The position numbers and the translations under genes were made by a program. From Tetramitus jugosus (lineage: Eukaryota > Heterolobosea > Eutetramitea > Acrasida > Vahlkampfiidae): a stretch of DNA of 64,000 nt. The notes under the pieces are model-generated. The model was not told the DNA's origin and made no database searches. It saw only the letters and a program-made list of their open reading frames with translations. The stretch is taken from assembly GCA_937625935.1 (NCBI GenBank), contig OW569377.1, forward strand, positions 1 through 64,000, in the 5' to 3' direction. Positions 36,180 to 46,279 of the stretch are shown here, in pieces. Position 1 is the first letter of the stretch. Each line of letters begins with the position of its first letter.

Positions 36180-38096
36180 ATGGCCGTGTGTCTTGTTGGT
36201 TGGGCTATTCTTCCCCAAGAGATCCAATATCTCATCTTTACTTTCTTGCCGACATTACCCTAGTATGTTCAATACAGTTTTCTAACTGCAAGCTTCAAAA
36301 TTCTCTGACAAGTGATGATAGCTACTTTTCTCTGAGGTCATTAAACAGGTACTTTGCTGATCGGCTCTCTAATACCTTGTCCTCCGATATCAATTGCCTA
36401 AACATATCTCCCTTCCAGCCACAAACAGAGGGAGAAAGAATGAGTGATGACTCTCGATCCAAAGCCATAAGCTTGCTCAATGAAAGAATCTTTAACGTGT
36501 GCAACAAGGGAAGGATTCAAACTCTTATCATGTCCAGTTGTATCAGAATACCAATGGAGCGCATTATTGGCCTATTTCCAAACTTGAAGGAATGGACTTG
36601 TACGGGAGATTTCTCTCATCTCTATCAGCCACCATGGTGCAATCGGATTCCTGTTCTAGATGAGTCGTTCACTAAACATACATGGCTCGAAGGCCACGAT
36701 GATCAACAACTGGAGGTTATTAATGTGTTCGAGCTCGTTCACTATGACAAGGATACCACCCAAGAACGACAACCGACTGGTAATAAGAGTAACAGTGCCA
36801 GTCTTCGCAGGAAGGTTACTCTCGAGAAGGAGAAGATCAAGATCATCTTTTTTGGAGTCCTTAACTGTTTTCCAAAGTTGAGACAATTAAATCTGTACAA
36901 TACGACTGTGAGTAAACGATTAGTAGAGCAATGTTGGAACGATATTCGAGAGTTAGTGAGAAGAAAGAATGATGTAGTAACCAAAATGAGATCAGGAAAT
37001 GTTCAGGATGCACAAAACATGATACAGAGTGTGGAAGACTACAATTGGCTAGCCATGTCCCCATTAGTGATGAATGATAATCTAAAGTTTAAACTGTTCC
37101 CATGTATCCTTCAATCAAACATGTCGCTAGTATTTGAGAGTTTGATGCCCAAGAACCTTTGTAGAAGATAATCGAACAAATAGTCGAAGTTACTTGTATA
37201 TCGTTTTACACCATGGTGTTTGGGACACAAGAAAGGGATATCTGGAGGAACTGTACAACAAGTATCCAAACGAATTCTTCTCGTGGTTCCAAGAAAAAGA
37301 TTGGCATCTCTTGTTGCTGGAAACAACTTGTACGCATGGTGAGTTCATCAACTTTTTCCTTCCTAAGTTTACAAAGTATGAGTTTATGCGGATTATGTCA
37401 CCGAGCATTTTGACCGTTGTTGGAGACAAAGCCTATCCTGTGATTCACCAGATGCCAAATTTTGGATTTGATTTCAAATGGATCCCAAGGTTGCTTGACT
37501 CTGCGGAAAACATGCCTCTATTATACAAACTCTTCTGCGATCACGGTTGCTCATTGAAGGGACAGAAAGTGACCCCACATCATTATCTCAAGAGTTCGAC
37601 TAGAGTCTATGTTCTTCACAAGGTGTTAGAGGAGTTCAGTGATCTTTCAAGTACCTCAGAATTCAAGGATCAAATATTTACCATCCTTGGTGCGAAAGAT
37701 GAACATCTCGCACTACTGGCTCTAAACAAAATTGGACATATGAATGTACGATCTCACCTAGACAAAGATGGCAACACCTATCTACATGTTGCGTTGAAAG
37801 AGGAGAGTTTAGAACTAGCAAGAACTATAATTCGTCGTTACGGAGTGGATGATGTCAATCAGATGAATCATAACAAAGAGTCGATTCTACATATTGCTTG
37901 TCGATCACTTCGATGTCTTCCCAATCTCATCGAATTGTTGCTCGACATGCCCGGGATTGAGACCAATATCAAAAATGAGGCTGGTGAAACTGCCTATGAC
38001 ATTGTACTCAAAACATTGAGCTCTACTGGGTACCCACGCTCCATGTGTACTGAAATTTTGTTGAAGTTGCTCCCAGAAACTCAATTGTCTGAATGA
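36180..38096 (+). CDS. F-box-like protein with C-terminal ankyrin repeats
   Basis: ATG 36180 follows CAACAAAAACAATTTCATC. Exon 1 (36180-36262) encodes an F-box-like start (ILPQEIQYLIFTFLPTLP). A 50-bp intron (TA|GTATGT ... ACAAG|T, phase 2) joins it in frame to 36313 onward. That frame closes at 37171 and another continues from about 37194 to 38096 with helical repeats ending in two or three ankyrin units (DKDGNTYLHVALKEESLELA, NKESILHIACRS, NEAGETAYDIV). I could not find a phase-matching intron near 37080-37240, so the join is unresolved or the gene is frameshifted there. It is probably an SCF substrate adaptor. Confidence 0.65.
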
Positions 38097-38211
38097 AGGT
38101 TATGAGGACGACGTTGTTCTCATAACAACATGTATTCCTATTACAATGATCGGGTGGAACAATAAGCACGACAGGGAAACTTAACAGAGCTTCAAATGAG
38201 GTCGCATTTAT

Positions 38212-41169
38212 TTAGGGCCTGATCTGCAGCGCTTCCTTGAGTGTCACCTTGTTGGCCTTCAAATTTTCGAAACCACGTCTAAAGAAGGATGATGCCTTCG
38301 TTGATGCATAAATAGATGGTGTAAGATACACTGCCTCTGGAATCTTTTGCTTCAACTTATTGGTGACCTTGTCAGAGTTCAACCGTGCCTGCAACTTTTC
38401 GAATCTCCTCTCAATCAATGGGACTTCTGGAGCTCTGACCGGTGGCGCAAATCGAATACCACTGTTTCTGCCGCCATCCATGGTATATGGATTATACTTG
38501 TCTAGCAACTCTTGATAGTCGTTGCTCTTAAACTCTTTCTCAACGTACTTTTGGCCCAGTCTCAAAAAGTCGTTCACTTGAGTTCTAATCTGTGGATGAT
38601 AATGATAATGAAGTCCAATATTGTAAATATCCCATAGAACAGATCCGTTTGCGTTTGCACTATCTGGATCATCACTGTTTGCGTTAAATACACCTCCGAG
38701 ACCACCAATTGATCCTTCTTCATCTCCAGGTGTCTCCATTAACTGAATCATTTGTGGATACTTTCTCATCAACTCTGTGCATAGCTTTATGCATGCAACA
38801 GTCATTTGAATGTATTGTGGCGATATGAATGTGGCACAGTATCCACAAACTCGCTTAACAAAGGCACAAACTCTTCCCATTGGTAATCTACCAGAGTGTG
38901 TCAAATTTGGAACAATGAGAAGTTTGTGGAAAGCATCGACGAACAAGCGCAACACTCTATCATGGTACTCATCCTCTTCTTGATGATCAACATCAGGTGT
39001 GTCCATCAATGAATGGAACACTCTTGGAATCACAGCGTATAATTGACTGTAAAAATCGCGAGGATCAATATCAATAGCAGCACCTAATCCCTCCATAAGC
39101 TTCGATGCAGTAATCAACGACTGCAACACGATATCAACTCTTAACTCTAACACCTTATCATTAACAGTATTTCCGTCAATATCATCATCTGTAGCGTTCA
39201 AAATTGTTCGTATGTAATCCAACAAGTCATACAGGAGATCAATATTCATCAAATGAGCAAATTTGGCCAGACCAGCAAGTGAACAGAACACGACATTAGG
39301 TTCATTCAATCTCTTACTGGAATCGTCACCTTCTGCCATTTGGAACGTAGCATTCTTCAATGCTCTGACATAAATCACAATAATGTTTCTCAGAATATCG
39401 GATTGAACGTGCTTGATGTGACTTTGGGACACTTTGGCATTCGATTCAGCAAATTCTCTTGAAATTGCTTCATCAGAGTTCATATCCTTTGCCTTCTTAC
39501 CCTTCTTCTTGCTCTTAATCTTACTCTTGCTTTGGATCGATGTAGGAAGTGTCTTATCAGTCAACATTGTCTTCAATGGAAGGTACAAGAAGCAGTCGAT
39601 CAATCTTGTAGACACCTTGTATTGTCTCTTCATGATAAAGTTGGCAATCACTTCAACAACATCAAGTGAAACTTCACCTTGAGTAGAGTCGTTTGCAAAC
39701 AATTTACAAACATGCTCGAAAACGAGGATGGAAACCTTTTCCTTTCGCCTGTGAATCTTTGATTCATTTCTTCGAGAGTAGTTGGAGTTCATGAGCGGCA
39801 CAAGCGAATCAATAATCAATTGTGTGTAGTTAAAGTGAGGATGTGCAACCAACAGCTCGCACAATGACTTGACACATGCAATCTGCAATTGACTCGCATA
39901 CTTCTTGACATGCTTTGTTGCAAGCATCAAAAACTGTTGATATGCTTTCACAATACCTACTTCGAAATGATGAAGCTCTCTCACTTCTTTTGAGAGTCTA
40001 GTTCCCTGTGCATCGTTCAACAGATCCATATTGATTCGATACGCAGGTATCAGATCCTTGAACAGAGCAGCCTCAGACAACAATGCAATTTGCTTGACAT
40101 TGTCATCAATATCAGAGCACAAATGATGCAAATCAGTCATTCTCTTAATATTGAGCACTGGATTGGCCAAAACTTCAGTTGCCAAAATGGCAACAATCTC
40201 TTGCTTTTCCCTGAATCGTTGCATCTTGAGCATTGGATCCTTCATGATCAACTGCTCCAATGCAGTCAATTTTCGTTTTCTCGTTTCATCATCAACATCA
40301 TCGTCCGCTTCTTGTTGTTCTTCTTCTTCCTGTTGCTTCTTCTTTAGCAGTTTCTTGTTCATTCTCTTTTCGAGCGCAGCCTCTGCTTTTCTTTGCTTTT
40401 TCGATTTTGGTTCTTCTTCAGCTGCTTCTTTGGCTACTGCTGACTCTGACTCTGATTCATCATCATCATCACTACCATCTTCTCCTCGCAGCTGTCTCTC
40501 AATTTCCTTTTGTTTTTTCTTGTTTGCCTCTTCTTCTTCAGTGGAAGCTCTCTTTCTCTTGAATTTTGACACTGTTGAATTGTCTTTTGCCTTGTTTGCC
40601 AATAGCTCTTGTTTTTTTTCACTCTCTTCTCTCTCCTTTTCTTCAAAGTAGTGTCTCTCGTAGGAACCTTCAATGGTTGATGCATCTTCTTCGTCTAGCT
40701 CTCTCTCTCGTTCCAAAGCTTTCTCTGATTCCTCCTTTTTTCTCTTTTCGTCTTGTTCTTGCTTTCGTTTTTCAGCATTAATCTTTTTTCTTGTGGGAAC
40801 GTGCTCTAATCGATCAGATTCCATGGATAAGAGAAACTTTGGGTCCATGTCCATATCAGCCTCACCATCAAACACCTCGTCTTCATCGTCTACAGGTCGG
40901 ACATATTGCGGAGCGGGTATTTTCGGAGTTTTAACTGGAAGTTTTGGTTTTTGAACGCGAGTAGGGAAAGCACGCTTGGGTTTTTCGGTCGGCAAGCGAT
41001 CTTCTTTCGATGATGATGATGATGATGACGATGACGATGATGCATGGTTGCTCTTGTGTTGTTGACTGTGAGGTTTATGAACACCTTTGCTGCTCCTTTT
41101 TTGATTCTGTTGCTTCACAGATAGCTTTTTGCTGTTTTTAGCAGTAATGACACGAGATACTTTTCCCAT
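38212..41169 (-). CDS. NOC3: Nucleolar complex protein NOC3
   Basis: 985 aa from an ATG. Noc3 acts with Noc2 in maturing and exporting pre-60S ribosomes, and in yeast also in replication licensing. The core matches: RMTDLHHLCSDID, ALFKDLIPAYRINM, RLSKEVRELHHFEVGIVKAY, then HPHFNYTQLIIDSLVPLMN, RQYKVSTRLIDCFLYLPL and a C-terminal region ending in the helix FRRGFENLKANKVTLKE. The first 300 residues are highly charged (Lys/Glu runs, Ser tract) and disordered, making it longer than yeast (663) or human (800) homologues. Divergent from NOP10. Confidence 0.93.
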   Translation of the reverse strand: MGKVSRVITAKNSKKLSVKQQNQKRSSKGVHKPHSQQHKSNHASSSSSSSSSSSKEDRLPTEKPKRAFPTRVQKPKLPVKTPKIPAPQYVRPVDDEDEVFDGEADMDMDPKFLLSMESDRLEHVPTRKKINAEKRKQEQDEKRKKEESEKALERERELDEEDASTIEGSYERHYFEEKEREESEKKQELLANKAKDNSTVSKFKRKRASTEEEEANKKKQKEIERQLRGEDGSDDDDESESESAVAKEAAEEEPKSKKQRKAEAALEKRMNKKLLKKKQQEEEEQQEADDDVDDETRKRKLTALEQLIMKDPMLKMQRFREKQEIVAILATEVLANPVLNIKRMTDLHHLCSDIDDNVKQIALLSEAALFKDLIPAYRINMDLLNDAQGTRLSKEVRELHHFEVGIVKAYQQFLMLATKHVKKYASQLQIACVKSLCELLVAHPHFNYTQLIIDSLVPLMNSNYSRRNESKIHRRKEKVSILVFEHVCKLFANDSTQGEVSLDVVEVIANFIMKRQYKVSTRLIDCFLYLPLKTMLTDKTLPTSIQSKSKIKSKKKGKKAKDMNSDEAISREFAESNAKVSQSHIKHVQSDILRNIIVIYVRALKNATFQMAEGDDSSKRLNEPNVVFCSLAGLAKFAHLMNIDLLYDLLDYIRTILNATDDDIDGNTVNDKVLELRVDIVLQSLITASKLMEGLGAAIDIDPRDFYSQLYAVIPRVFHSLMDTPDVDHQEEDEYHDRVLRLFVDAFHKLLIVPNLTHSGRLPMGRVCAFVKRVCGYCATFISPQYIQMTVACIKLCTELMRKYPQMIQLMETPGDEEGSIGGLGGVFNANSDDPDSANANGSVLWDIYNIGLHYHYHPQIRTQVNDFLRLGQKYVEKEFKSNDYQELLDKYNPYTMDGGRNSGIRFAPPVRAPEVPLIERRFEKLQARLNSDKVTNKLKQKIPEAVYLTPSIYASTKASSFFRRGFENLKANKVTLKEALQIRP

Positions 41170-41388
41170 CTTTTACACTACTGTTGTTTGTTGTGATTCT
41201 GTTGTTTGTTGCCGCTTGGGGATTGCAATTTTTTGTTGTGGTGAAAGCGAGTGAACGTTCAACAAAATTATTGAATTTACACACACCGACAACAACAGAG
41301 CACACAAAGCAAAAGCAATTTTCTCTTGAACCCCGAAAAAACAAAAAACACCAATTTATCTCTCTCCACAACCACACTCTGAAAAAAA
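41170..41388. promoter_or_regulatory. Divergent promoter shared by NOC3 and NOP10
   Basis: 219 bp separate the two start codons. Both genes belong to ribosome biogenesis, which suggests coordinated transcription. A/C-rich leader sequence occurs on both strands (CACACCGACAACAACAGAGC on the NOP10 side). Specific factor sites could not be named. Confidence 0.45.
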
Positions 41389-41577
41389 ATGTTGATGAAA
41401 TACTGCGAAAGCTGCAAAATTTACACATTGAAGGACATTTGCCCAACATGCAACACTGTCTCTCGCTCTGCTCACCCTGCAAGATTTACGCCACAAGACA
41501 ACTTTAGCAAGTATAGAGTCGCTCTGAAGAGAAAGTATAACTTGTTGCCTTCTCAATTGCCTCAAGAAGAACTATAA
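41389..41577 (+). CDS. NOP10: H/ACA snoRNP subunit NOP10, Cys4 zinc-binding form
   Basis: 62 aa, complete. Nop10 bridges dyskerin/Cbf5 and Nhp2 in the pseudouridylation RNP and in telomerase RNA complexes. YTLKDICP and SAHPARFTPQDNFSKYRVALKRKY are the family signatures. Two CxxC pairs (Cys6/9 and Cys18/21) form a complete zinc ribbon, as in archaeal Nop10. In the yeast and human proteins these cysteines are absent and the N-terminal half is a zinc-free hairpin. Nucleolar and Cajal-body type location is expected. Confidence 0.95.
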   Translation: MLMKYCESCKIYTLKDICPTCNTVSRSAHPARFTPQDNFSKYRVALKRKYNLLPSQLPQEEL

Positions 41578-41814
41578 ACTACTCAAATCATTTTCGTTGA
41601 ATGAACAATTGTCTACATGTTATTTTGGCGCGCATCTTTCTTTTTCGCACATTCGCTGTTTTTTTGAAAGCTTTCATGTCTGTGAACGGTTATTAGATTC
41701 AGACTTGTCCAATAACCAGGATTACAGTCACGTTCTTGTGATTGTTATTGTGCAGCTATGACCAAAAAACAAACCTGACTCGTTCATATGTTGGTTGTTG
41801 TTGTTCGAATTGTT

Positions 41815-42271
41815 TTATTGGAAAATGTACACGGAATCATAGGCCAATGTCCAACACAGAATAAATGTCAGAGCACCTTGCATGAATCCACCTAACCACA
41901 CACTGCTCCAGCTCTGGAACACGCCTTGAATCGAAAACTGTGGCATCAATAGCACACCAATCCAAATAACACATGAATAAAAATCAAGTTAGCTCTGACA
42001 CATAAAGATCATGATAAAATGAAAATATGGTGAATTCACAATGTTTACTTACCCTTGGTAGACTCAAAATAATTAAAAAGCTTGCAAACAGTGACGATAG
42101 TGCAAAGATCAAAAATCCAGAGAGACCTGTGAATCCAAACACACCAGTCATCACACCAAACATGATGCTCACAAAAATTCTGCACAGGTAAATGTTGTTT
42201 TCGTTGTGAGCAACTTTGTCATGTGCAATTTTTTGGGTGTCCTTGTTGATCAGTGTTGTTGGTGATGACAT
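41815..42271 (-). CDS. EMC6: ER membrane protein complex subunit 6 (EMC6), two exons
   Basis: 113 aa after splicing of a 115-bp intron (42052-41938; AGG|GTAAGT ... GCCACAG|TTT, phase 0). Exon 1 has the EMC6 hallmark IYLCRIFVSIMFGVMTGVFG followed by FTGLSGFLIFALSSLF. Exon 2 adds WSSVWLGGFMQGALTFILCW and the last span, ending AYDSVYIFQ. Length and three-helix topology equal those of human EMC6 (110 aa). EMC inserts tail-anchored and multipass proteins in the ER. It is convergent with NOP10. Confidence 0.9.
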
Positions 42272-42708
42272 TGTCTATTTTTTTATTTGGGCGCGGTTTT
42301 GTTCGCAGTTTTTGAGCAGCTGTTTTGAGGACATGAGACTCACAAGTGATCTGTTCAAGAAGGACATGATAATGGTCAGGCGAGGAAGGAATTGGACTTC
42401 TTTTCATTGAATGAAATGGGAGCACAACTCGGAATAGAGCATGATCCCACAAGCCACTTTGTGACTTTGAACAGTGAATGCGATACTACAGTTGGAGGAC
42501 CGCCTCACATGAGGCGGTCGTCCACCGAATGGGCAAGATTGTTGAAAGAGAAGACTGTTGTTCGTCAAACTCTCTGCTTTATGGCCAGTATTTTTTCGGT
42601 CGCGCCTGGATATCAATATGGGATGCTGTTTCGATTGAAAATCGAAATCTGAGGAATCATAGACGAACGAAGAACCTGAATTCCTACTTTAAACACCTCT
42701 CATGCATG
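42272..42708. other. Intergenic region with a perfect 9-bp hairpin
   Basis: GACCGCCTC (42498-42506) and GAGGCGGTC (42511-42519) pair around ACAT, in DNA that is locally GC-rich. Its position between EMC6 (5' end) and the synapsin gene (3' end) gives no obvious role. No ORF or RNA family recognised. Confidence 0.45.
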
Positions 42709-43911
42709 CTAAAGGTTTCCAGATCCTGTTGAAGAAAGGAATAAACGTTCCATGTCTTTCACACACAACCCAAACAGAACTTCTCTGTCTTTCTGTTCAT
42801 TCTCTCTGGCAAATCCACTGGCAGAATCATTAATTTCCAAAATGTACAAATCATCACCAACACCTACAGCATCCACAGTTAACACAGTCATACCACCAAA
42901 CAACTCTGAGCACCAAAGAGCCCAATTTCTAAATCTGTCTGAGACTGGGATCTCCTTCAACACGGATGTGCCCTGATTGCCCTTCCAATTGCTGGATATT
43001 CTCTCATAGACTCGGATATGATCTGGTCCAATCATTTGTACTCGAATATCCAGCTCCTTGTGTGCCACAAATGGTTCAACAGTCACATACTCGCCATATC
43101 TTGTCACAGTTTGTCCAAAGTCTTTGATGTTGGATCCTCTGGTTGACAATTTCATTTTGCCATAGCCTGCTTCAGCTGTTCCTACTTTGACAACGACTTC
43201 ATCCTCCTCGACAACCTTTGCTTTTCTTGTTTTTTCGTTCGTACTCTGTTCTTGTTGTTGCTCACAATCGTCATCATTCTGTTTGGGTCTGATTGGATCT
43301 GGTGTAAACAAGACATCTCTTGGATCTGTGAACATGTATTGATCAATCAATGGAAATTCATCAAATCCATGCAAATCTCTCAAACGACTCAACTCTGCAT
43401 GCACAACTGGTCTACACATGTTCATGTAAATCGAATGAAAGGTATTCATACTGGGCACACGTGCGTACATGAAAGCTAACAAAGTATTGGTATAATCTTC
43501 AGTTAATCTCATACCACAAACCAACTTTCTCACAATGACATAATCTACACGGAATCGGCGGCAGGAACCAGAGGAAGAATCACGCAGCACACATGTGCAC
43601 TGGATCTTTGATTTCTTGCTTGTTTTGTCCCATTCGTTATGACTGACAACATTGACAATATCAGGCCAAGTTGCAATATCCATCTGATATGATAATAGGC
43701 TACCATCTTTGCTGTCATTGATCTGAGAAAAGAGCTGTTTCCAGTGAGCAGCGTTCTGTGGAGCATCAACTACGAGAACATTGATTTTTCTCTTTGGAGG
43801 ACCGGCAGAATCTGAACTGGTTTTTGCAGTGTCTATCTGCTGGGAGCTGCTACTAGGTTCTAGCTCAGAAGGAGATGAAGGTACCTTGTTCTTTTTCCAC
43901 TTTGAAAACAT
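42709..43911 (-). CDS. Synapsin-family ATP-grasp protein
   Basis: 400 aa from an ATG. It covers the synapsin C domain, which has an ATP-grasp fold. Matches include YVIVRKLVCGMRLTEDYTN, ARVPSMNTFHSIYMN, FPLIDQYMF, VVVKVG (239-244) with the lysine that contacts ATP, the Gly-rich AGYGKMKL loop (248-255), EPFVAHKELDIRVQMIG (279-295), NWKGNQGTSVLKE, SDRFRNWALWCSELFGG (324-340) and the metal-site region YILEINDSASGF. An Asp/Gln/Glu-rich insert (205-235) interrupts the ATP-binding domain. Animal synapsins tether synaptic vesicles; here a vesicle or endosome role is only inferred. The animal N-terminal A domain is not evident. Confidence 0.9.
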   Translation of the reverse strand: MFSKWKKNKVPSSPSELEPSSSSQQIDTAKTSSDSAGPPKRKINVLVVDAPQNAAHWKQLFSQINDSKDGSLLSYQMDIATWPDIVNVVSHNEWDKTSKKSKIQCTCVLRDSSSGSCRRFRVDYVIVRKLVCGMRLTEDYTNTLLAFMYARVPSMNTFHSIYMNMCRPVVHAELSRLRDLHGFDEFPLIDQYMFTDPRDVLFTPDPIRPKQNDDDCEQQQEQSTNEKTRKAKVVEEDEVVVKVGTAEAGYGKMKLSTRGSNIKDFGQTVTRYGEYVTVEPFVAHKELDIRVQMIGPDHIRVYERISSNWKGNQGTSVLKEIPVSDRFRNWALWCSELFGGMTVLTVDAVGVGDDLYILEINDSASGFARENEQKDREVLFGLCVKDMERLFLSSTGSGNL

Positions 43912-44172
43912 CTCTTCTGGTCTTCGCGTTTTCTATGTGGAAGATTGAAACAAGTTCCCTTCATTCCGATTTGGAATTGGCCGACTCCAACACGAAAAAT
44001 GAAACTCCTGTAACTCCTACCGACACGTGATGTTCACGCGCTAAAAACGTGTGTTGTAGGTGCGGCTGAACAACTCCGGGTATTCCATCTCACCTGCTGG
44101 ACCAATAAATAGTTGTTTTGTGTTTCTCATCCTCCTCCAAGATTTCACACAAACACAAGAACACTTATAACT

Positions 44173-45312
44173 ATGACAAACTTTATCTCAAAGCCAATCA
44201 TTTATACTATTGCCTCCGTTTTGTTGGCTCTCTTCTTTGCCACAAGCACCTTGGCTGGTGAGATTCCAGAGTCCTACGATCTCAGAGAACTCCACCCAGA
44301 ATGCATGAGAATTTTGAATCAAGGAAACTGTGGAAGTTGCTGGGCATTCAGTGCAACTCAAGCTCTGACAGATAGATTCTGTATTGCAACAAATGGTACT
44401 TCTATGCCAGACCTCGTTCTCAGTCCACAATATCAAGTCAACTGTGATACTTCCAACTCTGCTTGCCAGGGTGGCTTAACCTTGGGTGCTTACAAGTTTA
44501 TGCAACACTCTGGTGTTGACACATTGTCTTGCACTGAATACGTCAGTGGAACAACTGGAAGAGCCAGCAGATGCGTCAACAAGTGTGACAGCGATGCCAA
44601 TCAATTCCAATTGAGCTATAGCTCCAGTGCTTATTCATTGGTCGGTAGAACTTTGAATGACACCATTACTAACATTCAAAGAGATATCATGAACTATGGA
44701 TCTGTCTCTGTCAGTTTCATTGTTTACACTGATTTCGTTTCCTTCTTCAGCAAGAATCCAAAGGGTATCTACAAGAAGACTCCTGGTGCAACTGCTCGTG
44801 GTGGTCATGCTGTTAAGGCTGTTGGATGGGGTGTATCTGATGATGCTACCAAAACTCCATACTGGATCATTGCCAACTCTTGGGGAGAGGACTTTGGTGA
44901 CAATGGATACTTCAAGATTGTGAGAGGTCAAGACGACAGCAACATTGAATCAAGAGCTGTTACTGCTGGTGTTCCAAAAATCGATGCTAGACACAGAGTT
45001 TACAATGGTAAGATTCCAAGCTATGCCACTCCAGCTGAAATGGTGAACACCAAGGTTGTTGACGGTGGTTTTGACAAGATTGAAATTACTGAAGAGATTG
45101 GTCAAATGTTTGAACAAGTCATTGAAAGAGAAGGCATTAACAGAAAGAGAGCCATTGGCATCATGTCTGCTTACTCCCAAGTCACCAACGGTCAAGTGAA
45201 CTTCAAGCTTGAGATTGCTATGAACAAGGGACCAACCAACGAAGTCAAGATGGCCACTGTGATCATCAACAAGGATCACAAGGACAATTTCAATGTTGTT
45301 AACATGTACTAA
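44173..45312 (+). CDS. Cathepsin B-like cysteine protease with cystatin-like tail
   Basis: 379 aa. ATG 44173 opens a signal peptide (about 1-28). The papain-family (C1A) domain starts almost at once (IPESYDLREL), with Cys56 in QGNCGSCWAFS, His212 in GGHAVKAVGWG and Asn235 in IIANSWGE. There is no long propeptide. Residues about 286-379 are extra and resemble a cystatin/stefin: DGGFDKIEITEEIGQMFEQV, then SAYSQVTNGQVNFKLEI with SQVTNG (335-340) at the QVVAG position. Biased codons suggest strong expression. A secreted or lysosomal protease is likely. Confidence 0.9.
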   Translation: MTNFISKPIIYTIASVLLALFFATSTLAGEIPESYDLRELHPECMRILNQGNCGSCWAFSATQALTDRFCIATNGTSMPDLVLSPQYQVNCDTSNSACQGGLTLGAYKFMQHSGVDTLSCTEYVSGTTGRASRCVNKCDSDANQFQLSYSSSAYSLVGRTLNDTITNIQRDIMNYGSVSVSFIVYTDFVSFFSKNPKGIYKKTPGATARGGHAVKAVGWGVSDDATKTPYWIIANSWGEDFGDNGYFKIVRGQDDSNIESRAVTAGVPKIDARHRVYNGKIPSYATPAEMVNTKVVDGGFDKIEITEEIGQMFEQVIEREGINRKRAIGIMSAYSQVTNGQVNFKLEIAMNKGPTNEVKMATVIINKDHKDNFNVVNMY

Positions 45313-45694
45313 ATTAAATAGAGCTGTGTATCATTTCGTACGGTTCACCTTCACGCTTCAGAGGCATACCAGGAGCAAACATTCACGCCACCAGAACCAC
45401 GATTGCGATCCAATCAAATACTCTATATTCCCGTATTGTACGAGCATTGGATAAACAACAAGGATTCTACGGGTGTCTCTTCAGATGATTTGAATAAAGA
45501 AGTTCTCGCTTATTAAACACGAAATGCGGAAAGACAAACAAGTACAATTGCTTGCCCCTTGAGCAAACACAGAGTGACCATTCGGTTCATGAACCAGATG
45601 GATAGGTCCAATATTGCCATACAGGATGACAGTATCTAGACTTATCAAGTCGAGACCATGTTGTAGAATGAGACCAAAGGACCAGCATCATTGA

Positions 45695-46279
45695 CTATTC
45701 AGGCAAGTATTGGGCACATGCTAATTTCAGCCAATTGATTAATTCATGGAACTCTTCATTGATCGCAACTAGAGACTCCAGATGCTTACTTTCAATACAG
45801 GACTCTAGCTGGAATCATCATCCTTAATCATTGAATCACCTATCAATCTCAATTCTTCCAATCGCGTAATGACTTCATCTGCCAACTCATTTTGTAGTTG
45901 TTCAGGTCGCTGTTTCGTCTGATCATAATGACATCAGTCATCAATTTTCAGTCCTAAACACCAGTCGAGGAGGATAATAATCAACCCTCTGTAAAAGATT
46001 CTAATTTCACTCTTTGAGAGGATATGACATTTTGGTAACATCATTTCAACGAAACCTTCTTATGTCAGTAAGGTGGAATGAAGTTTTGTAAATTGGAACA
46101 TAAACGCTATCATTCAATCGTATAACACATAGATTCAACTGCATTTCTTCTGATAAGACCCTTGTAGATGTTTTCTTTTGGTTCTCAAGGCGATTCTGGC
46201 AGAGGGGTTCTTCTTTCACAAGTATACTTGCAAGAACATTGGAACGCACATGTACCTCAGGATGCATGTACACATGCAT
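45695..46279 (-). pseudogene. Fragmented minus-strand coding region
   Basis: Three frames in sequence look coding. 46279-46046 (no firm ATG) ends TSFHLTDIRRFR. 46044-45806 begins MMLPKCHILSKSEI, has a hydrophobic piece (LIIILLDWCLGL), one in-frame TGA at 45936-45934, then EQLQNELADEVITRLEEL. The third ends in LVAINEEFHELINWLKLA at the stop 45697-45695. Joins would need frameshifts or unrecognised introns. No family recognised. The rest of 45313-46461 shows nothing else. Confidence 0.3.

Noticed and set aside
40151-40651. 166-codon Ser/Phe-rich plus frame
   Set aside because: Antisense shadow of the Lys/Glu-rich region of NOC3.
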